Source: JACVRW01 sp963814095
GTDB taxonomy: Bacteria; Actinomycetota; Thermoleophilia; Solirubrobacterales; Thermoleophilaceae
Direction: 5' to 3'
Length of the DNA: 64,000 nucleotides
Assembly (NCBI GenBank): GCA_963814095.1
Contig: CAWFBT010000005.1
Span: forward strand, 228,356-292,355
Both the position numbers and the translations under genes were made by a program. Under the pieces are notes generated by a model. It worked only from the letters and a program-made list of their open reading frames with translations. It was not told where the DNA came from and did no database searches. Below, in pieces: positions 1 to 7,952 of the stretch. The stretch's first letter is position 1, and each line of letters starts with the position of its first letter.

Positions 1-40
1 GGTACTGCTTACCGCCGACCTTTACCACTGCGTAGCTCAT
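1..40 (-). CDS. rplU: 50S ribosomal protein L21, N-terminus only (runs off the left edge)
   Basis: Only the first 13 codons are inside the window, reading MSYAVVKVGGKQY from an ATG whose complement is at 38-40. This is the conserved L21 start (xYAVxxxGGKQxRV in the family). L21 binds 23S rRNA in the large ribosomal subunit. In actinobacteria rplU normally follows rne directly; here rne ends far away at 11846, so about 11.7 kb of other genes separates the two. The identification rests on a short but highly characteristic stretch. Confidence 0.85.
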   Translation of the reverse strand, partial: MSYAVVKVGGKQY

Positions 41-81
41 GACATGGAAACGGCGGCCACGGGTGTGGACGCCGAGTGGCG

Positions 82-108
82 AGTGTAGCGACTCGCGGGC
101 TCTCTCAA
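82..108 (-). promoter_or_regulatory. Candidate promoter for rplU
   Basis: On the minus strand, TTGAGA (103-108) is followed 15 bases later by TACACT (82-87), about 40 bases before the rplU start. The spacing is short, so this is a weak call. A promoter is expected here because rplU is cut off from its usual operon partner rne. Confidence 0.25.
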
Positions 109-1040
109 CGGGACGCGCCGCGGCTCGGCCCGGCCGTTGCAAGCGCCGCGGCCGGCTCTTGCTCGGGCGCGGCCGGCCGCCGCGTCTGCGCGATGAGGAG
201 GCCGCCGGCGACGAGCCCCGCCCCAGCGAGCGCGCGCCAGGTGATGGTCTCGTCGTAGAGCACCGATCCGAAGATGAGCGCCCCAAAGGGCAGCAGCATC
301 GCCAGGAAGGACATCGCCTGAGCGGTCAGGTAGCGGAGCAGCACGGTGAGGGCGACGAACGTGACCGCCGAGCCGAGGATCGCCAGATAGAGGATCGAGC
401 CGACCGACTCGGGTGTCCAGGCGAACTCGCCCCAGCTCTCCCCGACGGCGGACACGGCGAGCAGCAGCACGCCGCCGCCGAGCATGCCCCAGCCGTTGAG
501 GACGACGGCGTCGAGCTGCGCGGCCCGCAGCTTCTGGCCGATCTGGCCGACGGCTGCGCCGAGCGGCGACAGCGCAAGCGCCGCGGCGCCCGCCAGCGCC
601 AGGTCGTCGTCGCCCAGCTCGAGGCTCTCCGCGAAGGCGAGGGCGAGGCCGCCGATCGCCACGCACACGCCGAACACGAGCCGGGCGCGGAGCGGCTCCT
701 CGGGGAGGAAGATCCCGGCGAGCACCGCGGTGTACAGGGGCAGGACGCCGAACAGCACCGCCGCGAGGCCCGACGGGATGTGCTGCTCGCCCCAGTAGAC
801 GAGCCCGTACGCGAACGCGAACGGCGCCAGCGCGAGCACCGCGGCGAGCAGCCAGTCCGTGCGTAGCGAGCGCCGTCCGATCGCGGCGAAGACCAGCAGC
901 ACGAGGCCTGCAAGCGCGAATCGCACTCCCGCCCCGAGCAAGGGCGGCGAGTCCTCGAGGCCGAATTTGATCGCCACCCAGGTGCTCGACCAGATCAGGA
1001 CGAGCAGCGCGTAGAGCCCGTATACGGCGGAGCGACTCAC
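105..1040 (-). CDS. EamA-family (DMT) transporter
   Basis: A 311-residue integral membrane protein with about ten hydrophobic helices in two EamA repeats, as expected for the drug/metabolite transporter superfamily. The first repeat contains LVLIWSSTWVAIKFGLEDSPP, and the second ends with a LLPFGALIFGSVLYDETITW motif typical of the family. It starts at a GTG at 1040 and ends in a short Ala/Pro-rich cytoplasmic tail. These proteins export small metabolites or amino acids; the substrate cannot be read from the sequence. It lies just downstream of a cupin gene on the same strand, 21 bases after that gene's likely true stop, so the two may be co-transcribed. Confidence 0.85.
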   Translation of the reverse strand: MSRSAVYGLYALLVLIWSSTWVAIKFGLEDSPPLLGAGVRFALAGLVLLVFAAIGRRSLRTDWLLAAVLALAPFAFAYGLVYWGEQHIPSGLAAVLFGVLPLYTAVLAGIFLPEEPLRARLVFGVCVAIGGLALAFAESLELGDDDLALAGAAALALSPLGAAVGQIGQKLRAAQLDAVVLNGWGMLGGGVLLLAVSAVGESWGEFAWTPESVGSILYLAILGSAVTFVALTVLLRYLTAQAMSFLAMLLPFGALIFGSVLYDETITWRALAGAGLVAGGLLIAQTRRPAAPEQEPAAALATAGPSRGASR

Positions 1041-1061
1041 ACCCGCCGACGTTAGCGGGGC

Positions 1062-1422
1062 CTACTCGGCGTCGCGGTGGACCGGCGTCGGGCGAGAAGG
1101 CCGGCAGGCAGACCGCCACGTACTCGGCGCCGCCGGGGGTCGAGTAGGTCACCCACTCGCCCGCCCGCACGAGCACCGCCTGGCCGGCCAAGACCTCGAG
1201 CGTGTCGTCCTCGGTGTCGACCTGGAGCGCGCCCGCCAGCACCACGGTGTACTCGTCGAAGTCGGGCCGCTGGCCCGGCTCCCGCCAGCCGGCGGGCGAG
1301 CGCATGCGCGCGACGCTCAGGCGCTCCTCGCCGTTGCTCGCGCGCCCGGCGAACTCATCGATCAGCTTGGGCGGCTCGCCGGCCGCCTCGACGCGGACGG
1401 GCGCCTCGATCAGCTCGGGCAT
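1062..1422 (-). CDS. Small cupin-domain protein with a frameshifted C-terminus
   Basis: From an ATG at 1422 the frame encodes MPELIEAPVRVEAAGEPPKLIDEF and a single cupin beta-barrel core (PDFDEYTVVLAGALQVDTE, then GQAVLVRAGEWVTYSTPGG). The family usually ends in PAFSPDxVHRDxE. Here the frame reads PAFSPDA and then runs on into the transporter gene, but removing one base near 1081-1083 gives PAFSPDAVHRDAE followed by TAG at 1062-1064. I therefore place the true end at 1062 with one extra base in the sequence. An alternative upstream ATG at 1446 overlaps the helicase stop. Ligand unknown; small cupins of this type are often annotated in sugar or ethanolamine metabolism. Confidence 0.7.
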
Positions 1423-1432
1423 CGCCGGCAGC

Positions 1433-3655
1433 CTACGCCACCACACGCAGGTGCCTGTAGGGGCGCCCGCGCAGGTCGCGGATGACCGCGTCGACGAGCT
1501 TCTCGTCGTCCGCGACCTGACCGTCCGTGACGGCGTCGATCAGGCTGCGCTTGCGCTCGAGGACGTGCGACATCGTCTCGTCGATCGTGTCCGGCGCGAG
1601 CAGGTACCAGGCCGTGACGGCGCTGTCCTGGCCGATCCGGTGAAGGCGGTCCTCCGCTTGGTCGTGACGAGCGGGCGTCCAGTCGAGCTCGAGGAAGGCG
1701 ACGTTCGAGGCGCGCGTGAGCGTGATGCCCTGCGAGGCGGCACGCATCGAGCAGACGATCAGCTGCGGCCCATCCTCGCTCTGGAAGGCGTCCACGGCGC
1801 GCTGGCGCTCGTGCGACGAATCGGCCCCCATGATGTGCACGGCGTCGGGGAAGCGGTCGAGCATGGCGCGCTGCATGGCCACGTGCTCGGCGAACACGAC
1901 GAGCGGCTCGCCCGACTCGAGGAAGTCGGCGATCCAGGCGAGCGCGGTGGGCAGCTTGCCGCGCGCCGCCAGCTGGCGCAGGTTGTTGAGGCGGACGAGC
2001 TGCTCCGCACGCAGGGCCGCGGCGATCTTCGCGTCCATCGTGCGCAGGTCGAGCGGCAGCGTGTGCAGCCACGCGATCACGTCGTTCTCGGCGAGCCGGT
2101 ACTCGTGCTCGTTCGAGAGCAGGATCGGAACGGTGTCGTGGCGCTTCGAGGGCAGCTGCGGCAGCACCTGCTTCTTTGTGCGGCGCACGTAGCAGCGCGC
2201 GCGCAGGTTCCAGTGCAGGCGGTCGTCGCTACCGGCCGAGCGGAAGCGGCGCGTCAGGCGCGCCCCGCTGCCGAACTCCTCGAGCCGGCCGAGCACGCGC
2301 AGCTGCGAGACGAGCTCCTCCGGCCGGTTCAGGATCGGCGTGCCGGTGAGGGCGAGCCGCAGCGCGTTCTCGGGAAGCTGGGCAGCGAGCTCGAGTGCCG
2401 TCTTCGTCCGCTGCGCGCCAGGGTTCTTGATGTAGTGCGACTCGTCCAGAACGAGCGCGCGCGGCGCCCGGGCGCTGAGTCGCTCGGCGTGCGCCTCGAG
2501 GATGTCGTAGTTGAGCACCGTGATCTCCGCGCTCTCGGCCTCTGGCGTCCAGCTGGCTTCGGTGCGGCCCTCGAGCACGGCCACGCTCCGCTCGGGCAGC
2601 CAGTGGGAGCTCTCGCGTGCCCAGGTCAACTTCATGCTCGCCGGGCAGACGACGATCGCCGGAAACGCTCCGTCCGACTCGAGCGTGGCCAGTGCCTGCA
2701 CCGTCTTGCCGAGGCCCTGCTCGTCGGCGATGAAGGTCTGCCGGCGCTCCAGCGCGTAGCGCACCCCGGCGCGCTGGAAGGGATGCAGCTCGCCCCCGAG
2801 GACGAGCCCGTCGAGGTCGGCGTCCTCCGCGTAGGACAACGCCACTGTCGCCGCCGCGCGATCGTGCTCGGCGGTCAACTCGGCGAGCAGCTCGTGGACC
2901 GTTGCGTCGATTCGAAGCGAGGGATGCTCGGCCACGAAGGAGGCCAGGGCCGGGGCGAGCGCGGGATCCGCCGGAACCCCCACGCCCCAGGTGGCGTCGC
3001 GGCGGAAGTAGCGGCCGGCGCGGAACACCGGGCGCTGCTCGGGGAGCTTCTTGAAGTCACGCGCCGGCGCCGGGTCCCAGACGCTGAAGAGGCAGAGCTC
3101 GGGCTCGCCGCTCTCGCCGATCTCGAGCGTCATCTCCGCCGGAGCCGGAACCAGGCCGTCACGCAGCTCGCGCGCGCACGGCTTGGCGAGGTCGTCGAGC
3201 TCGACGCCGTCGAGCGACTGCAGGCGCGTCGCTGTCTCGGCGTCGAAGGGCATGATCAGCCTGCCCTCGCCGAGGCTCGTGTCGCCCTCGAGATCCTCCG
3301 GCGGCTCGCCGGAAATGGTGCGCAGCACGAACGCGCCGCTGCCGTTCTGGGCGACGACCGTCACGAGTGCGCGCCAGCGGTCCGAGTCGCTCAGCCAGGC
3401 CAGCACCTCGGGCGAGGCGACCAGCTCGGGGAAGCGCGCCAGCAGCGTCTCGATCGTCTTGCCGAGCCGGGCGTCGGCGGGCACGCGCCAGTTGCGGCGG
3501 CGCCAGTCGAACCAGCGCCGCGGCAGCTCCTTGACCGCCTCGTTCAGCTCGTCGTTGAACGGGAAGTCGAAGACGAGCTCAGGCGCACGGGGGTCCTGGA
3601 GCAGCCAGATCCGGCCCTGGGCCGGTGCGGAGTCGGTGCCAGGCTGATCGCTCAT
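1433..3655 (-). CDS. SNF2-family DNA-dependent ATPase (SMARCAL1/annealing-helicase-like)
   Basis: A 740-residue protein starting at the ATG at 3655. About 290 N-terminal residues precede the ATPase core, and the segment VFDFPFNDELNEAVKELP...WFDWRRRNWRVP resembles the HARP-type module of SMARCAL1-like annealing helicases. The SNF2 core follows: motif Ia/I DEQGLGKTVQALATL, motif II DESH (LVLDESHYIKNP), motif III LALTGTPILNRP, and the C-terminal lobe with motif VI QAEDRLHRIGQ. Such enzymes translocate on or reanneal DNA at stalled forks. It is probably a single cistron followed closely by the cupin gene (10-base gap). Function in repair is inferred from the family. Confidence 0.88.
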   Translation of the reverse strand: MSDQPGTDSAPAQGRIWLLQDPRAPELVFDFPFNDELNEAVKELPRRWFDWRRRNWRVPADARLGKTIETLLARFPELVASPEVLAWLSDSDRWRALVTVVAQNGSGAFVLRTISGEPPEDLEGDTSLGEGRLIMPFDAETATRLQSLDGVELDDLAKPCARELRDGLVPAPAEMTLEIGESGEPELCLFSVWDPAPARDFKKLPEQRPVFRAGRYFRRDATWGVGVPADPALAPALASFVAEHPSLRIDATVHELLAELTAEHDRAAATVALSYAEDADLDGLVLGGELHPFQRAGVRYALERRQTFIADEQGLGKTVQALATLESDGAFPAIVVCPASMKLTWARESSHWLPERSVAVLEGRTEASWTPEAESAEITVLNYDILEAHAERLSARAPRALVLDESHYIKNPGAQRTKTALELAAQLPENALRLALTGTPILNRPEELVSQLRVLGRLEEFGSGARLTRRFRSAGSDDRLHWNLRARCYVRRTKKQVLPQLPSKRHDTVPILLSNEHEYRLAENDVIAWLHTLPLDLRTMDAKIAAALRAEQLVRLNNLRQLAARGKLPTALAWIADFLESGEPLVVFAEHVAMQRAMLDRFPDAVHIMGADSSHERQRAVDAFQSEDGPQLIVCSMRAASQGITLTRASNVAFLELDWTPARHDQAEDRLHRIGQDSAVTAWYLLAPDTIDETMSHVLERKRSLIDAVTDGQVADDEKLVDAVIRDLRGRPYRHLRVVA

Positions 3656-3692
3656 CAAACAATCGAGACTAGCCGCCCTCTCGGCACCTTGC

Positions 3693-4574
3693 TCAACTTT
3701 CGGGGGCGAGCACCACGTTCTGCAGCGGTTCACCCCGCACGTAGCGGCCGAGTTGCTCGGCTCCAAAGCGAATCGCCCGATGGTCGGCCGCCACGCTGTC
3801 ACCCGCATTGTGCGGCGTGATCGCGAGCGCCAGCTCCCAGAGCGGATGGCCCTCGGGCAGCGGCTCGGGGTCCACGACGTCGAGGACGGCCCGCAGCCGG
3901 CCGCTGCGCAGCTCGGCCACGAGCGCATCGGTGTCGACCACCGCGCCGCGCCCGGCGTTCACCAGCAGCGCGCCGTCGCGCATCCGGGCGAGGAGGGCGG
4001 AGTCGACGAGGCCGGTCGTCTCGGCCGTCAGCGGCGCGAGCACGACGACCGCGTCGGCGCGGCCGATGAGCTCCGGCAGCGCGCTCACGGCGTACACGCC
4101 GTCGCGGGCGTTCCGAGCGACGCCGATGACGCTCACGCCGAAGGGCTCGAGCCGCCGCTCGAGCGCCCGCCCGATCGAGCCGAAGCCGATGATCAGCACG
4201 GTCGAGCCCTGGAGCTCGCGGGGAGCGTCGTACTCCCAGCGCCGGCTGCGCGCGACCTCGAGCAATCCGTAGAGGTCGCCCAGGAGGGCTCCGACCACCC
4301 ACTCGGCCACCGCCGCGTCGCGCGCCCCGCGCGCGTTGCAGAGCGTCGCCCAGGGCGGAATCAGACGCTCGATCCAGTCCGTTCCCGCGGACAGCGACTG
4401 CACGACCCGCAACCGCTCGAGCGCCGCCAGCGCCTGCAGCGTCTCCTGGTCCTTCCACTCGGGCAGCACGAAGGCGGCCTCGTCGCGGCCGTCCGGCAGC
4501 TGCCGCACGTCGACGCCCTCCGGGGCCAGCTCGCTGACGACTCCGAAGGCCCGCGCGGTGACGGCCGCGATCAC
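3693..4574 (-). CDS. D-isomer 2-hydroxyacid dehydrogenase family protein
   Basis: A 293-residue NAD(P)-dependent oxidoreductase. The Rossmann dinucleotide motif is VLIIGFGSIGRALERRL. Catalytic Arg is in NAGRGAVVDTDAL, the Glu in VDPEPLPEGHPLW, and the His in ITPHNAG. It resembles the hydroxyacid dehydrogenases that reduce 2-keto acids such as glyoxylate, pyruvate or phosphoglycerate; the substrate is not determined. The start is taken as the GTG at 4574, which overlaps the TGA of the upstream SRPBCC gene in a GTGA junction. This makes it the last gene of the ArsR-DUF899-SRPBCC operon. Confidence 0.85.
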   Translation of the reverse strand: MIAAVTARAFGVVSELAPEGVDVRQLPDGRDEAAFVLPEWKDQETLQALAALERLRVVQSLSAGTDWIERLIPPWATLCNARGARDAAVAEWVVGALLGDLYGLLEVARSRRWEYDAPRELQGSTVLIIGFGSIGRALERRLEPFGVSVIGVARNARDGVYAVSALPELIGRADAVVVLAPLTAETTGLVDSALLARMRDGALLVNAGRGAVVDTDALVAELRSGRLRAVLDVVDPEPLPEGHPLWELALAITPHNAGDSVAADHRAIRFGAEQLGRYVRGEPLQNVVLAPES

Positions 4575-5003
4575 CCGAGCGCGCGCTCGAGGTTGTCGAA
4601 GGCCTTGCCCCAACCGTCCTCGTGCGAGCGGACTGCTTCCTCATCCCACAGGTCGCTGTGGGTGAAGCGGACATGTGTTGAGCCGTCCTTCTCCTCGAAC
4701 TCGAGCTCGATCAGCTGGCGCCTGTCGTCGCCGTCCCAGATCCAGGTGAACGCCAGCCTGTTGCGGCGGGTCGATCTCGGTGTAGCGCCCGCCGCCGCCG
4801 TACTCGACGTCCTCGTGCGGGTTGCGCATCACCACCCGCACGGCGCCGCCCACGCGCAGGTCGACCTCGGCCTCGGTCGTCTCCCAGTCGTGCTCGGCGT
4901 GCCACCAGCGCCGCATCACCTCCTCGCTTGTCCAGGCGTCGAAGACCGCCTGGGCGGGCGCATGGAACATGCGCTCCATGCGCAGCGTGGTGCTCTCGGT
5001 CAT
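4571..5003 (-). pseudogene. SRPBCC/AHSA1-type START-fold protein, interrupted by one extra base
   Basis: From ATG 5003 the frame reads MTESTTLRMERMFHAPAQAV, WTSEEVMRRWWHAEHDWETT and RYTEIDPP, the standard start of an activator-of-Hsp90-like SRPBCC protein. After the DPP the reading is lost. One base later, the next frame continues exactly as the family expects (RLAFTWIWDGDD, then a C-terminus HEDGWGKAFDNLERALG and TGA at 4571-4573). The disruption is an extra base around 4760-4764, where family members read DPPNRLAF. These hydrophobic-pocket proteins commonly sit beside ArsR-type regulators, as here. It is either a sequencing indel in an intact gene or a recent pseudogene. Confidence 0.8.
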
Positions 5004-5132
5004 GTCTCGGGGATCCCGTCCGCGTCGCAGACGCAGCATTATCCAGGCGCGCACCAGCCCCAGCGCCGCCCCCGCGCCGAGCAACGACGGGACGAGCTCC
5101 TCGACCGGCAGGACCCCGACGTGGGCGATCAC
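5004..5132 (-). CDS. Possible small single-span membrane protein
   Basis: A GTG at 5132 overlaps the DUF899 stop (GTGA) and opens a frame reading VIAHVGVLPVEELVPSLLGAG, then a hydrophobic stretch and an Arg-rich end. This looks like a short single-span membrane protein. No stop separates it from the SRPBCC start at 5003. If one C of the CCCC run near 5010-5014 were extra, it would end at the ATGA junction with the SRPBCC start codon. As it stands it could be a separate small gene with an indel or an N-terminal membrane anchor of the SRPBCC protein. Confidence 0.4.
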
Positions 5133-5803
5133 TCGTCCTCGCCGTAGGCGTCGTGGTAGTTCCACCACAGGTACGGCGCGCTCTGCGGGTAGCCCTCGGG
5201 CGAGTCCTCCCATTCTTCCTGACGGCCCAGCGCCGTCATGTCGAGGTAGGCCCAGGTGGTGCCCATCGCCTCGGAGCCGCGGCTGTTGGTGAAGTAGGTG
5301 CGGAACACCTTGTCGCCGTCGCGGATGAAGGCGTTCGTGCCGTGCCACTCGCCGACGCCGTGGTCGGAATCGAAGTCGTCCGTGAGCCCGTACCAGGGGA
5401 TGAGCTCCCAGCCCATGCGCTCCTTGAGACCCTGGATCTTCTCCTGCGGCGCACGCGAGACGAACGCCAGGGTGGTGTCGCGCGCGTTCAGATGCGCCGG
5501 GTGCGCGACCTGGTCGGCCAGGAACGAGCAGCCCCCGCATCCACGCTCCGGCCAGCCCTCCACGTCCGGGTCGTAGAAGAATCGATAGACGACCAGTTGG
5601 CGGCGACCCTCGAACAGGTCGAGCAGGCTCGCCGGGCCGTTCGGGCCGTCGAACGTGTACTCCTTCTCCACGGCCAGCCACGGCATCCGGCGGCGCTCGG
5701 CGGCGAGCGCGTCGCGCGCGTGGGTGAGCTCCTTCTCCTTCGAAAGCATCTGCTCGTGGGCCTTGTCCCACTCTTCCTTGGAGACGACGGGTGGGGTGTT
5801 CAT
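5129..5803 (-). CDS. DUF899-family thioredoxin-like protein
   Basis: A 224-residue cytoplasmic protein of the DUF899 (AhpC/thioredoxin-fold-like) family. Visible hallmarks are the N-terminal VSKEEWDKAHEQMLSKEKELTHARDALAAERRRMPW, the VEKEYTFDGPNG segment, a CGGC motif in GCGGCSFLADQ at the position of the redox cysteines, and the C-terminal WAYLDMTALGRQEEWEDSPEGYPQ with WWNYHDAY. A thiol redox role is inferred from the fold; substrate unknown. Its ATG at 5803 shares a base with the ArsR stop (TGATG), so it is translated together with the regulator. Confidence 0.85.
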   Translation of the reverse strand: MNTPPVVSKEEWDKAHEQMLSKEKELTHARDALAAERRRMPWLAVEKEYTFDGPNGPASLLDLFEGRRQLVVYRFFYDPDVEGWPERGCGGCSFLADQVAHPAHLNARDTTLAFVSRAPQEKIQGLKERMGWELIPWYGLTDDFDSDHGVGEWHGTNAFIRDGDKVFRTYFTNSRGSEAMGTTWAYLDMTALGRQEEWEDSPEGYPQSAPYLWWNYHDAYGEDE

Positions 5804-6114
5804 CAGGACTCTTTCTCCTTGAGGTACTCGTCTACGACATCGAACATGCGGCCCCAGAGGGCGCGCTGGCGATCCATCCAGTCGGCCGCCTCGCTCAGCA
5901 CGTCGGGCTCGAGCGAGATCCGATGGGTCCGGCCCACCACCTCGCGCCTGATGACGCCGGTCTCCTCGAGCACCTTCAGATGCTTGGAGATCGCGGGCTT
6001 CGAGACGCCGAAGCCGGCGGTCGCGTCGCCGACCGTGGCGGGACCGGCGGCGAGGCGCTCGACTATCCCGCGGCGGATCGGGTGCGAGAGGGCCTTGAAC
6101 GGATCGTTAACCAC
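5803..6114 (-). CDS. ArsR-family winged-helix repressor
   Basis: A 103-residue regulator starting with GTG at 6114. The winged helix-turn-helix is FKALSHPIRRGIVERLAAGPATVGDATAGFGVSKPAISKHLKVLEETGVIRREVVGRTHRISLEP, followed by a C-terminal dimerisation helix (WMDRQRALWGRMFDVVDEYLKEKE). The cysteine pair of metal-sensing ArsR proteins is absent, so this belongs to the non-metal group often paired with SRPBCC genes. A perfect 18-base palindrome overlaps its start codon, implying autoregulation of the whole ArsR-DUF899-SRPBCC-dehydrogenase operon. Confidence 0.9.
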   Translation of the reverse strand: MVNDPFKALSHPIRRGIVERLAAGPATVGDATAGFGVSKPAISKHLKVLEETGVIRREVVGRTHRISLEPDVLSEAADWMDRQRALWGRMFDVVDEYLKEKES

Positions 6115-6123
6115 TGGGTTAAC
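6106..6123. promoter_or_regulatory. ArsR operator palindrome overlapping the start codon
   Basis: GTTAACC-ACTG-GGTTAAC is a perfect inverted repeat with 7-base arms. It covers the GTG start (complement at 6112-6114). A -10-like TACTGT (complement at 6122-6127) ends 7 bases before that GTG, so transcription would start at or next to the start codon. Binding here would block the promoter and start of the regulator's own operon. Confidence 0.75.
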
Positions 6124-6139
6124 AGTAGCAGCAAAGAAA

Positions 6140-6164
6140 GGCCGCCGGCACTGTGCCGGCGGCC
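6140..6164 (-). terminator. Intrinsic terminator of the alkaline phosphatase gene
   Basis: A perfect 11-base GC-rich stem (GGCCGCCGGCA / TGCCGGCGGCC) closes a 3-base loop. On the minus strand it is followed by the T-rich TTTCTTTG. It lies 22 bases past the phosphatase stop and separates that gene from the ArsR operon. Confidence 0.8.
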
Positions 6165-6185
6165 TCTCAGGACGTGCCGCGAGAT

Positions 6186-7460
6186 CTACCTGAGCCGCAT
6201 CGCGGCGAGGATGCTGTCGTGCACGTCCGTATTCCGCTGGAAGCGGGCGAACGCGCGCGCGCCCGGGCCCTCGGCCGTCACGGGCGTGGCCGCGCCCGTG
6301 TGCGCGTCGGTCGTCCAGTCAACGGTGAACTCGAGGTCCGTGCCGGGCAGCGGGAACGGCCCGTCCTCGGCGGAAACGTCGTCGCCGGACTCGTCGTCCT
6401 CGTCGACGTTCTCGATGGCGAGGCCGCCCGTCTCGTGGTCACCGGCCACCACGAGCAGCGTGCCGGGGTGCGTCGCCGCGAACCGAACCGCCAGCTCGAC
6501 CGTCCTGTCGAGCGCCTCCCCCGCGAGAATCATCTTCTCGGCGTTGTCGTTGTGGGCGAACTCGTCGATGGCCTCCTCCTCGACGAAGAGGAAGAAGCCG
6601 TCGCGGTCGCGCGAGACGACGCTGAGCGCCTTCTCGGTCATCTCGTCGAGCGGGACGACGGGCTCGTAGATGTCGCCCTCGCCTTCCGCTCGCTGCTGGA
6701 ACATCTCCTCGTTGGCGAACAGTCCGAGGAGCTTGCGCGCGCGACTGCTCTGCAGGCTCTCGCGGTCGGAGACGTACTCGTAGCCGAGCCCCTCCGCCCG
6801 CTCGATCAGGTTGCCGCGGTCGCTGCTGCTCTGCTCGGTCGGGTCCTCCGGCGGGTTGTCGGGATACGCGCCTGGAACGCCGGGCGGGAGCCAGCGGTCC
6901 TCGCCGCCGCCGAGGATCACGTCCGGCTTGCTTCCTGTCAGGAACTGCAGGGCGATCTCGCTCTGCGCCGCCCGATCGGGGACGTGCGCGCCGAACGCCG
7001 CCGGAGAGGCGTCGGTCACCTGGGCGGTGGTCACGAGGCCGGTGGCCTTGCCGGCCGCGCGTGCCCGCTCGAGCAGCGTCGGCACCGGCCGCCCGTCGGC
7101 ATCCACGCCGACGGCGCCGTTGAAGGTCCGGACGCCGCTCGCGAACGCCGTCGCCCCGGCCGCCGAATCCGTGACGGCCTCTTCGGAATCGTCAGGATCG
7201 GTGCTCGCGAGGCCCGCGTAGCGGAGCTCGTTCATGGCGAGCTGGCCGTCCCTGCCCTTCGTGGCGAGCCGGATCAGCTCGCGATGCGACACGCCCATGC
7301 CGTCGCCGTGCAGGAAGATCACGTTCTTGGCCCGGTCGCCGCGGCCGTGATCGCTCCACCCCCTGTCACCGGAATCGGCCGGGCTCGACACCGCGACCGA
7401 GAGAGCCGTCGCAGCGGAGGCCGCCACGCCGACCGCGAGCATGCCTTTCCACTTACTCAT
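6186..7460 (-). CDS. Secreted alkaline phosphatase
   Basis: A 424-residue exported alkaline phosphatase superfamily enzyme. The first 30 residues form a Sec signal peptide (MSKWKGMLAVGVAASAATAL). Catalytic features visible are the first metal Asp in FLHGDGMG, the nucleophile Ser in TDSAAGATAFASG, the metal cluster EEEAIDEFAHNDN, GDHETGGL, and the final His in DAHTGAATPV. It hydrolyses phosphate monoesters outside the cell to release inorganic phosphate. A strong ribosome site (GGAGGT) precedes the ATG at 7460. It is monocistronic, with its own terminator. No clear Pho box was recognised upstream. Confidence 0.9.
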   Translation of the reverse strand: MSKWKGMLAVGVAASAATALSVAVSSPADSGDRGWSDHGRGDRAKNVIFLHGDGMGVSHRELIRLATKGRDGQLAMNELRYAGLASTDPDDSEEAVTDSAAGATAFASGVRTFNGAVGVDADGRPVPTLLERARAAGKATGLVTTAQVTDASPAAFGAHVPDRAAQSEIALQFLTGSKPDVILGGGEDRWLPPGVPGAYPDNPPEDPTEQSSSDRGNLIERAEGLGYEYVSDRESLQSSRARKLLGLFANEEMFQQRAEGEGDIYEPVVPLDEMTEKALSVVSRDRDGFFLFVEEEAIDEFAHNDNAEKMILAGEALDRTVELAVRFAATHPGTLLVVAGDHETGGLAIENVDEDDESGDDVSAEDGPFPLPGTDLEFTVDWTTDAHTGAATPVTAEGPGARAFARFQRNTDVHDSILAAMRLR

Positions 7461-7562
7461 GAGATACCTCCTCCACCGAGTGCCAGTGGCCTCGGCCTAC
7501 CCGGGGCACGCGCGTCCGAAATCTTCAAGACGGGGGAGCGCCCGGTCTGGATGATGCTGAGG

Positions 7563-7952
7563 ATGAACGCTCAACTGGACCTGATCGGAATAGTCGTCGA
7601 GGACATGGGGCGCTCGCTCGCGTTCTACCGGGAGCTCGGGCTCGACATTCCCGAGGACGGAGACGGACAGCCGCACGTCGAGACCACCCTGCGCGGCGGG
7701 CTGCGGCTCGCCTGGGACACACGGGAGACGATTCAGTCGTTCAACCCGGACTGGGAGCCCGCGAGCGGCGGGCCTCAGATCGGCCTCGCGTTCCTGGTCG
7801 ACTCGCCCGCCGACGTCGACGCCGTCTTCGAGCGGCTCGTGTCGCTCGGCCACCACGGCCACAAGGAGCCGTTCGACGCCCCCTGGGGCCAGCGCTATGC
7901 GCTCGTCCACGACCCCGACGGCAACTCCGTCGACCTGTTCGCGGCGCTCTAG
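7563..7952 (+). CDS. VOC-family (glyoxalase/dioxygenase fold) protein
   Basis: A 129-residue single-domain vicinal-oxygen-chelate protein: MNAQLDLIGIVVEDMGRSLAFYRELG at the start, GPQIGLAFLVDSPADVDAVFERL in the middle and the closing YALVHDPDGNSVDLFAAL. The His and Glu metal positions of glyoxalase I are not all present, so enzyme function is uncertain; many relatives are resistance or unknown-function proteins. An in-frame ATG at 7551 preceded by GGGGGAG is an alternative start. It converges with the transporter gene at 7949, with a 4-base overlap. Confidence 0.8.
   Translation: MNAQLDLIGIVVEDMGRSLAFYRELGLDIPEDGDGQPHVETTLRGGLRLAWDTRETIQSFNPDWEPASGGPQIGLAFLVDSPADVDAVFERLVSLGHHGHKEPFDAPWGQRYALVHDPDGNSVDLFAAL

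Noticed and set aside
1202..3820. Long plus-strand frame opposite the SNF2 helicase
   Set aside because: Composition is Arg/Leu/Glu-rich shadow sequence typical of antisense frames in high-GC genes, while the minus strand has clear helicase motifs.
4641..5771. A single long minus-strand protein covering the DUF899 and SRPBCC region
   Set aside because: Its first half is an off-frame reading of the DUF899 gene; only the part from 5003 matches a known family.
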